A DNA stretch of 64,000 nt, taken from NCBI RefSeq assembly GCF_036850765.1, contig NC_089492.1, positions 104,055,022 through 104,119,021 of the forward strand, in the 5' to 3' direction. The notes under the pieces are model-generated. The model was not told the origin of the DNA and did not search any database. It saw only the letters and a list, made by a program, of their open reading frames with translations. The DNA comes from Saccopteryx bilineata (lineage: Eukaryota; Chordata; Mammalia; Chiroptera; Emballonuridae). Each line of letters starts with the position of its first letter. Within the stretch, counting starts at the first letter, position 1. A program made the position numbers and the translations under genes. Of this stretch, positions 56,273 through 64,000 are shown in pieces.

Positions 56273-56553
56273 GCGGTGGTGCAGCAAACAGAACATGGAC
56301 TGAGGACCCAGGTTCAAAGCCTGAAGGTTACCAGCTTGAGTGTGGGATCGTAGATATGACCCCACGATTGCTGGCTTGAAGCCCAAAGGTCACTGGCTTA
56401 AAGCCCTAGGTCGCAGGCTTGAACAGGGATCACTGGCTCGGCTGAAGCACCCCGGTCAAGGCACATATGAAAAAGCAATCAATAAACAACTACAGTGTCG
56501 CAACCCTGAGTTGATGCTTCTCATCTCTCTCTCTTCCTGTCTGTTTCTGTTTT

Positions 56554-56586
<33 letters not shown>

Positions 56587-56596
56587 TATTAAAATC
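56273..56596 (+). mobile_element. SINE-A', diverged
   Basis: Head gcctgactaggcggtgg with two to three repeated cactggcttaaagccc-type units. Confidence 0.85.
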
Positions 56597-57078
56597 ATAG
56601 ACCAACAGAAACTTTGCTGTTTGAAACTATTAGCAGTAGAGTCCCTAATTCACTTTGACACAGAGAAGCAGCTTCGAATTACAAACCAGGTAGACAGCAT
56701 TGGATAAAGGACTTTTCGATACTCCATTCCACATTTATCTTAACTTTGTAGTTTCTAAGGAAATGGGACCTTGGATCCACTTTGCAATATAGATTTTACT
56801 ACACACAGCTTTCTTTAAGCGTGCTCCATCCTGTCCCAAAGCACAAAACAACCTTTTAGTTTGTTTGACCAGATGCACCCAGAGTTCCTCACTGTGCTAT
56901 TGTCTCTTTCCTTGTAAATGGCCTCAAAACCCCGACTTTGTCAGATTGTAGGCTCCTCCCTGGTGACCAAGAGCTGATTGGGCTAGGACAGGACCTTCAC
57001 AAAATGCCATTGTTCAGATTTTACCTTAACTCCCAAGGCCCAAGAAAGAGGCAAAGATTTTTGGGTCAACCTGTCCCT
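56597..57078. other. Unique spacer
   Basis: LTR-like composition near 56850-57010 but no definable element. Confidence 0.3.
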
Positions 57079-57249
57079 TATTCATTTTAGACAGGAGAGA
57101 GAGAGAGAGAGAGAGAGAAGAGAGAGAGGAGCAGGAAGCATCAACTCCCATACTCCCATATGTGCCTTGACCTGGCAAGCCCAGGGTTTTGAACCGGCGA
57201 CCTCAGCATTCCAGGTCGACGCTTTATCCACTGCGCCACCACAGGTCAG
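57079..57249 (-). mobile_element. SINE-B
   Basis: Flanked by caacctgtccctta. Confidence 0.9.
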
Positions 57250-57653
57250 GCAACCTGTCCCTTAGACTGTCCTAATTGGTCAGAATGGAGCAGCTCTGAT
57301 TGGTCAATGAAGATGCTGATGGGGATATCGCCCCACAATTGGATGGGGAAAGTCTTGGTCCTGACCATTGAAATAAAATACCAGGAAGTCTTTTATAAGG
57401 TCTGGCTCAAGTGGCAGGAACACAGTGCTGAACAGCAGTGCAATGCATGAGTCAGGCAGTTTAGTTGCAGGCTTCTCCCTAAAGCGTGAATTGTATGAGA
57501 AATCCCTGTTTAGAAATAGCTGCTAGGCTCTTTGTAAATTTGAGCCCAGTTAGCCACCATGAGCCCTTCTTGGTAAGTATCTTCTTTCTCAGCGTCCATA
57601 ATATTAATGAGATAAGGGTGCTGGTTGCGTATTGCACAACTTCTTAAACTTTG

Positions 57654-57824
57654 TTTATTATTATTCATTTTTAGAGAGGAGAGGGAGAGACAGAGAGAGA
57701 GAAAGGGGGAGGAGCTGGAAGCATCAACTCCCATATGTGCCTTGACCAGGCAAGCCCAGGGTTTCGAACCGGCGACCTCAGCATTTCCAGGTCGACGCTT
57801 TATCCACTGTGCCACCACAGGTCA
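57654..57824 (-). mobile_element. SINE-B
   Basis: Flanked by cttcttaaactttgt, an almost exact 15-bp duplication. Confidence 0.95.
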
Positions 57825-59202
57825 GCTTCTTAAACTTTGTAATCAGATCTGGATACCTCCACCATCATTCCACATTAATTGTTCTCATGGTACTTGCTTT
57901 TTATCACAGAAAAAACAAAAGCTCAGCTTTACAAAGATAACATACTCTAGGACCCATTCAGAACCGTAGAGTTTGTATAAAGATTATTTTAATCTGAAGA
58001 CATTTGAAATTCAATAAAGCTTCCTACATCTGACTAAAAGTAACAACTTATGAGAAACGAGGATGCCTCAAATTTCTTCTCCAGAAGAGTTTCGTGGCCA
58101 CAAAAAAGATAGAAAGACCACTCATACCTGCATAAACAATTATCACAAACTTTCTTTTTTCCTGTTTGTTCTACTAAAAACCCATTTGTTGTTCCTAAAG
58201 AAACCTATTTGTCCTTTCTATAGAAGTCTTTTCTTCCCCCTCTCTTTCCTACACTGAGTTAGATATATAAGCCCCCAATGCTAACCACCCCTTTGAGTTA
58301 CTTATCACTGAGCACTCCTGCATGTATTGGTGCTAAATTCAAACATAAACTTTCTTTCCTCTTGCTAATCTCTCTGTCAGTTTAATTTGCTAACTCCCCA
58401 AGCTAAACCTAAGATGGTAGAAGAAATGTTTTTTCCTCTTCAACAATGTCATCAAAAGCAATATAACATGACTCAATATTGAAACTGAACCACTTGAAGT
58501 TAGTAGTTTTCTGCAGTGACCCGATGGTATTCCTGTGAATTTACTCTCATTCAGTAGGGTGCCTTGATGCTCAGTTTGGGAACCATGGTGCTGGCCTAAA
58601 TCCCTATTAAAGTGATCTAACATCTATGGTGTACTGCACTGCTTGTTTGCTCAGCAGTCTCCGTCTTCTCTAGATGTGTTTGGTCTATGGCTGTCTGTTG
58701 GAGGAAAGCCAAAGCAACGAGTGACTTTCTGTTCCCGTCCTGAGAAAGTGAAGGTCGAGATCAGGTATACATGACTGAAAGCAGTTGCGTCTAGGACACA
58801 GATGCTTGGCCCTGCAGGAGCTCTCTGTAGGTCAGGAATCAGACAGCAGATGGTGTGGTGTTATGTCTCAGAAAAGGCAAGAGCAATCTAATCAGTTTTG
58901 CAAAACTAAATAAAATTGTACACTATTCTGCTTGTTAGTTTCTTATGCATGATGTCATGTTTCTGCTTAATAAATTGGATAACTGATCTCTCTAAGGCAC
59001 CTCAATCCTGGAGAGATTGGGGTCCTCCACTTGCAGTATTGTTGCTGCCTCATTCCTTTGCGGCTTCTCTTCACGAGACCCTGAATATTAACAACAGCTG
59101 TATCCCTTGTGCCAACATCAGTGCCTGGAACAACTAAGAACTTAGTTGAAGGGGTTGTCACATGAGCTTAGGGAGTACAGGTGGAGATCATGCACTATTA
59201 AC
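57825..59202. other. Spacer with probable old LTR end
   Basis: Around 58320-58445, cataaactttctttcc, gctaatctctctgtcag and cctcttcaaca look like a class I LTR end. The rest shows nothing I can name. Confidence 0.35.
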
Positions 59203-59425
59203 TTTATTTTTTTTTAATTTTCCATTGATTTGAGAGAGAGGGGGAAAAAGAGGTAGGGAGAGAAGGGGAGAAAAAGAGAGAAAGGAAAGAGAGAGAGGGA
59301 GAAGATTCCATTTGTTGTTTCATTTAGTTGCTCCATTTAGTTGTATACTCAATTACTTCTTGTATGTGCCCTGACTGGGGATTGAATCTGTGACCTTGAT
59401 GTGCTGGGTCAATGCTTTATTCAGG
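59203..59425 (-). mobile_element. SINE-V, diverged
   Basis: GA-rich tail and tgtgccctgactggggattgaa in reverse orientation. The head end is eroded. Confidence 0.65.
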
Positions 59426-59440
59426 GTCCATACTGTTAAC

Positions 59441-59777
59441 TCTTTTATTTATTTATTTTTTTAGTGAGATAGAGAGAAAGAGAGAGAGACACACACAGGG
59501 ACAGACAGGAAGGGAGAGAGATGAGAAGCATCAACTCATAGCTGCAGCACCTTAGTTGTTCATTGATTGCTTTCTCATATGTGCTTGACCGGGGGCTCCA
59601 GCTGAGCCAGTGACTCCTTGCTCAAGCCAGTGACCTTGATCTCAAGCTAGAGACCAAAGGGTCATATCTATGATCCCATGCTCAAGCTGGCAACCCTGGC
59701 AACCTCAGGTTTTGAAGCTGGGTCCTCAGCATCCCAGGCTGATGCTCTAGCCCCTGAGCCACCTCCTGCCTGGTCAG
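59441..59777 (-). mobile_element. SINE-A' copy
   Basis: Flanked by atactgttaactctt / atactgtaaactctt. Ends cctgcctggtcaga. Confidence 0.85.
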
Positions 59778-59888
59778 ACCTATACTGTAAACTCTTGAGG
59801 GATATTTTACCCTCCTCTATTCATGAGTCATCCCAGAGTAAATGTGTTCAGACTTTTGAATATAAATTCTACTAGTCCCTGCTCTTCT

Positions 59889-60271
59889 TTTTTTTTTTTT
59901 TTTTTTTTTCTGTATTTTTCTGAAGTTGGAAAAGGGGAGGCAGTCAGACAGACTCCCACATGCGCCTGACCAGGATCCACCTGGCATGCCCACCAGGGGG
60001 CAATGCTCTGCCCATCTGGGGCATTGCTTTGTTGCAACCAGGGCCATTCTAGTGCCTGAGGCAGAGGCCATGGAGCCATCCTCAGCACCCGGGCCAACTT
60101 TGCTCCAATGGAGCCTTGGCTGCAGGAGGGGAAGAGAGAGACAGAGAGGAAGGAGAGGGGGAGGGGTGGAGAAGCAGATGGGCGCCTCTCCTGTGTGCCC
60201 TGGCCGGGAATCAAACCCGGGACTCCTGCATGCCAGGCCGATGCTCTACCACTGAGCAAACCGGCCAGGGC
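59889..60271 (-). mobile_element. SINE-C
   Basis: T run to accggccagggcc. The CTCF-like motif at 59989-60006 has lost its CpG (ggggcaatgc). Confidence 0.9.
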
Positions 60272-60361
60272 CTCTTCTCTTTTTTCTTAGACTTTATGGA
60301 GGCCATATTCTTTGTATTTGCACACTCTTTGTAGAGAACACTACAGATGAATTGGGTTACT

Positions 60362-60368
60362 GTTTATT

Positions 60369-60400
<32 letters not shown>

Positions 60401-60586
60401 ATTTATTGCTTTTAGAGGGAGAGGAAGGGGGAGAGAGAGAAAAAAAACATCAATTTGTTGTTCCACTTATTCATACATTCATTGGCTGATTCTTATATGT
60501 GATATGTGTCCTGATTGGGAATTGAACCCACATCCTTGGAGTATTGGGACAATACTCAAACCAACTGAGAGGTTCCTGGCCAGGGC
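60362..60586 (-). mobile_element. SINE-V
   Basis: (TTTA)n tail, then reverse VES body ending cctggccagggc. Confidence 0.8.
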
Positions 60587-60609
60587 AGGTTACTGTTCAT
60601 TATATACGA

Positions 60610-60910
60610 TATTACAATCTATTCTCACCTCAGCAGTCTGCATCAGATCAGATCGTGTGTCTGCTCAAAACTTGCAACTGCTCCCCAGCTTACTGAGAGT
60701 CAAAGCTAAAAGCCCCATAAGGGCTCAGATAATCTGTCCTTGACTTTCTTCCCTGAACTTCAGTCCTGCTGCTCCCCCCTTCCTTCTCCCCCAGATCATT
60801 CTCTTTCAGCCATTGGACCTTTTTGCAGTTCCCAATCTCAGAATATTTGCTCTTCACTTAGGAGTTATTTCCTCTGCCTGGAAGGCTCTTCACACAGACA
60901 CGTGGCAATA
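60610..60910 (+). repeat. L2 LINE 3' fragment
   Basis: cagcttactgagagtcaaagct, ccataagggctcagataatctg and cctctgcctggaaggctcttc are typical L2 phrases. Confidence 0.65.
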
Positions 60911-60919
60911 GTTAAGACC

Positions 60920-61410
60920 ACCCAAATGGGAACAGGCAAAGGCTGTTTATTCAGAGCATACTACAGCAAGGGAGTCAGACACCATCATTTGTATTGGCAG
61001 TAACTCAAAGGCATTGCTACTAGGGTTGTTTGGTTCCCTGGACTGGTTGCTACAGATATGGCTGACTTCCTGAGCTGGTTGCTGCAGACTGAAGCCAAAC
61101 CACTTCTACAGCAACCAGTCTGGGATTATACGGTCCGTTTCTCTATCTTTTATTCCCACTTCAAACTCAGGTCCAAGCAGAGAAAGCTAAATATGCTCCC
61201 CAAACCTATCACAGAGCATGCTCCCCTTCTAGTTAGCCCACCTCCAGCTTTTCCATGCCAACTACCTCCAGTTATGGCACACCTGAAGCCTTCCATTTGT
61301 TCACTATGAAGCTTTCCTGCTTCTCTGCCTGCCTTTGAGTCTCTGCTGTATGCAAGCAATAGTAGATGACTCCCTTGCTGTAGCAAGTTCTGAATATCTT
61401 GTTCTGTTTG
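60920..61410. repeat. Inverted-repeat-flanked LTR-like segment
   Basis: tactacagcaagggagtca (about 60960) recurs as its reverse complement tgactcccttgctgta (about 61368), with flanking sequence also related. It may be two LTR ends in opposite orientation. No coding domain. Confidence 0.45.
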
Positions 61411-62014
61411 TTCTTACTTGGATGTTCTTCATTTATATCTATATACAGTATACACCTTCTGGAGATGACTAGGTGATTTCTTCTATCAAGGGATTGTGTC
61501 TGATGCATTAACCAAAGAAGAGGTTCAGACTGTAATAAAGAACAAAAAAAAATTTGAGCAAAAAAGATTACAACCTGAGAGATGCAGACTCAGGTAGCAA
61601 CCTAGACTGCATTCTGGAGAGGACAAAGAAAAACAGCGTTTATAAAGCCAAACACCACAAAATGTAATTCTTTCACCAAATGCAGAATTGCAGAGAGTGG
61701 TGAGTTCCCATATGCAAATGGAGTGTAGGCTGCAACTGCAAGGAAGGAAGTCCACATGTGTCCTTGAACAGTTGTTGTTCCAGGATGTTTATGGTTCCAG
61801 GATGTTTATGGTCTTGAGCTGAGTTTAGCAACAGTAATAGCAATTTAATAGCAGCTCTGAGAACTGAGGTACAAGGTGTTTATAGGTCTCACTTCTTTAA
61901 TAGCCTCCTGACTATTTTAAGTGACTTTCTTAGCAATGTTCATTTCATTTTATTTTCTGCACTATTTGATAATTCTAAGATATGTAACTTCTTACTTGTC
62001 TCTTTTTTTTAATG
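61411..62014. other. Unique spacer
   Basis: No gene or named repeat recognised. Confidence 0.35.
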
Positions 62015-62269
62015 TTTATTTTATTGATTTGAGAGAGAGAGAGTGCTGCAACAACAAAAACTGCTCGGAGACCAGATGAAATGCATTGAGGGGCCGAGAG
62101 GAGCAAACAGTCCTGGTCAGCAGATTGAAGGACTGAAGCCCCGTCCCCAACCTTACTCAGATATTTATTAGCCAGTACAAATAACTCAAAGGAGAAGATA
62201 GAAGAAGTTTTCAGGGGGTGAAGTAAAGGACAAGGAGCATGCTGACGACTACTCTCTGTACTGAAAGCC

Positions 62270-62559
62270 TGTATGGCCAGTAGCCACGCCACCATCACAG
62301 CCGCCTGGCCCATGCAGGTTCTCATTTGATTCAGACAGACGGTAATGAAACAACGGAGCCAAGAACTGGTGGGCCATTAGCTTTAATCTTAGCTTAGTTT
62401 TGAAAAGATCTTAGTATTAAAAGGTCAGGAAAGGCTTAGTCTTAAAACTAAGCCTTAGGCTATAATGACCCTGCCTGCTTGCATCCTGTCCCCCACACCC
62501 AATGCAAACTATAAGCAAGCAAACATATATATCATATTTACAAACTTATTTTACCGACA
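62270..62559 (-). mobile_element. LTR-2, internally deleted
   Basis: Both ends present (tgtatggccag and accgaca), duplication aagcc / gagcc, but about 350 bp are missing between agctttaatcttagctta and gttttgaaaag. Confidence 0.85.
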
Positions 62560-62683
62560 GAGCCTAAATATTTTTCTTGCTAAATCTTATCCTGCTGTTT
62601 TGCTGTTTCCAGCATGCACTGTCTCCAGCACAGGGTCAGAGACGCCCCCAGATTCTCGTCAGCCTAGAGCTTTTGCCCTAGGG

Positions 62684-63147
62684 CAGTGGTCGGTAAACTC
62701 ATTAGTCAACAGAGCCAAATATCAACAGTACAACAATTAAAATTTCTTTTGAGAGCCAAAATTTTTAAACTTAGGCCTGACCTGTGGTGGCGCAGTGGAT
62801 AAAGTATCGACCTGGAAATGCTGAGGTCGCCGGTTTGAAACCCTGGGCTTGCCTGGTCAAGGCACATATGGGAGTTGATGCTTCCAGCTCCTCCCCCCTT
62901 CTCTCTCTCTGTCTCTCCTCTCTCTCTCTCCCTCTGTCTCTCCTTCTCCTTTCTAAAATGAATAAATAAATAAATAAAATTTTTAAAAAAGGGTTCCTTT
63001 AAAAAAAATTTTTTTTTTAACTTAAACTATATAGATAGGTATATTTCTTATCGAGGTAGTGCCCGCACATGGTATTTTGTGGAAGAGCCACACTCAAGGG
63101 GCCAAAGAGCCGCATGTGGCTCATGAGCCACAGTTTGCTGACCAGGG
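62684..63147. mobile_element. hAT-2 MITE with SINE-B inside
   Basis: cagtggtcggtaaac and gtttgctgaccag as ends. Exact 8-bp duplication ccctaggg (62676-62683 and 63148-63155). Confidence 0.95.
62775..62995 (+). mobile_element. SINE-B in hAT-2
   Basis: Head gcctgacctgtggtggcgc and (AAAT)n tail, with tttaaactta recurring near the right side. Confidence 0.9.
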
Positions 63148-63209
63148 CCCTAGGGCACCTTTCTGTCTCTGATTGTTATCCTAACTGCATGTTTTCTCAG
63201 CATGTTCAC

Positions 63210-63312
63210 AGTAGACAGGAAGGGAGAGAGAGAGACAGGAACATTGTTCTGTTCTTATATGTGCCCTGACTGGGGACAATGGTCTAATCTACAGAGCTAT
63301 CTGGCCAGGGCT
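63210..63312 (-). mobile_element. SINE-V fragment
   Basis: GA-rich tail to gagctatctggccagggct. Centre deleted. Confidence 0.75.
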
Positions 63313-63327
63313 ATTTGTCTAACTCTT

Positions 63328-63685
63328 TTTATTTATTTATATTTATTATTATTATTTTTTTTTACAGGGACAGAGAGCGAGTCAGATAGAGGGATAGATA
63401 GGGACAGACAGACAGGAATGGAGAGAGATGAGAAGCATCAATCATCAGTTTTTTGTTGCAAGACCGTGGTTGTTCATTGATTGCTTTCTCATATGTGCCA
63501 TGACTGCAGGCCTTCAGCAGACTGAGTAACCCCCGCTCGAGTCAGTGACCTTGGGTCCATGCTAGTGAGCTTTTTTGCTCAAGCCAGATGAACCCGCGCT
63601 CAAGCCTGCAACCCTGGGGTCTCGAACCTGGGTCCTTCCGCATCCCAGTCTGATGCTCTATCCACTGCGCCACCGCCTGGTCAGG
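63328..63685 (-). mobile_element. SINE-A
   Basis: Flanked by ctatttgtctaactctt on both sides. Confidence 0.95.
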
Positions 63686-63702
63686 CTATTTGTCTAACTC
63701 TT

Positions 63703-64000
63703 GAATAAAGTTTGTAAGAGGCTTCTGTCAACGTAAGAGTCTAAACCTGTAGAAAATTGTCTGAATTTATTTGAGCCAGACTGACAACTGATAGATAAAA
63801 TGGCTACTCAGCTACCATCCCAAGAACAATGCAGGCCCAAAGGAGGTAGAAAGGTTCACTTACTTAGTAACCTGGCCCAGACTTTTGACCAGGCCCAAGT
63901 GAGCTGGGCTGCAAACTATTTTGAGGAGCTGAGCTGTGGTGCCACTAAAATCCATGTATGAAGAAAATTATTTCATGCCAACAGATGCAGCAAAAAATTA
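63703..64000. other. Spacer at window end
   Basis: gaataaagtttgtaag at 63703 could be a polyadenylation signal of an LTR, but borders are not visible. Confidence 0.3.

Larger units (their letters stand above)
62044..63210 (-). mobile_element. Minus-strand LTR with nested LTR-2 and hAT-2
   Basis: caacaaaaactgctcggagacc near the left edge and atatttattagcc (reverse polyadenylation signal, about 62160). It resumes after LTR-2 (62270-62559) and after hAT-2 (62684-63147). The right border is uncertain. Confidence 0.5.

Noticed and set aside
55628..56386. 252-codon minus-strand frame
   Set aside because: It runs through SINE-A', a (GA)n microsatellite and hAT-1 without any domain.

Overview
This window looks like repeat-dense, non-coding nuclear DNA of a bat. 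The main evidence is the many short interspersed elements with tRNA-like heads (internal A and B boxes, then a pyrimidine-rich or A-rich tail), including copies of the VES type known from Chiroptera. Old mammalian repeats (MIR, L2, MER5/MER20-like, L1 tails) and young hAT and mariner miniature transposons lie alongside. I think of the long 'gcctgaccaggcggtgg' SINE as a bat-lineage element, but I cannot place the bat family. I found no host protein-coding gene, tRNA gene, rRNA gene or CRISPR array. Most longer open frames are antisense readings of SINEs or pieces of old retroviruses.

Layout. 1-9072: unique DNA with scattered SINEs, MIR, MER5/MER20-like and L1 fragments, and one probable LTR (7727-8570). 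9073-11971: a rearranged LTR cluster with a near-perfect 35-bp palindrome (9525-9600) and an LTR-4 copy carrying two SINEs and a hAT element. 12012-19750: provirus 1, a defective class I (gammaretrovirus-like) ERV on the minus strand with 5-bp target duplication GAAGG. 20938-21326: an LTR-3 solo copy. 21388-30525: provirus 2, same family and strand, target duplication GTTAT, with three LTR-S solo copies and a hAT element nested in its gag and leader part. 30715-36715: an LTR-2/LTR-3-bounded remnant. It contains an LTR-S solo copy that is itself split by a complete short LTR-S provirus (31768-34218) whose 1.07-kb interior carries an acidic 194-codon open frame. 36716-48463: mostly SINEs, a Tigger fragment, MIR, a mariner MITE and ordinary spacer. 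48464-54112: LTR-S and LTR-2 insertions into SINEs and into each other, plus LTR-4 in a MIR. 54113-64000: LTR-3 split by the longest hAT-1 copy, SINEs, L2 and a minus-strand LTR carrying nested LTR-2 and hAT insertions.

The content works as a stratified record of transposition. Matching target duplications (5 bp for the ERV-F-like, LTR-S, LTR-2 and LTR-3 copies, 4 bp for LTR-4, 8 bp for hAT) let many insertions be ordered by nesting. The two proviruses share internal deletions and the same changed RT active-site residue, yet have different target duplications. This implies that an already defective master was copied in trans. The most unusual points are a 3' open frame between env and the LTR present in two of three 3' ends, an unidentified open frame in place of RNase H/integrase, the short tRNA-Ser-primed provirus with an unrecognised acidic frame, mosaic LTR families, and CTCF-like and YY1-like motifs carried by repeats.
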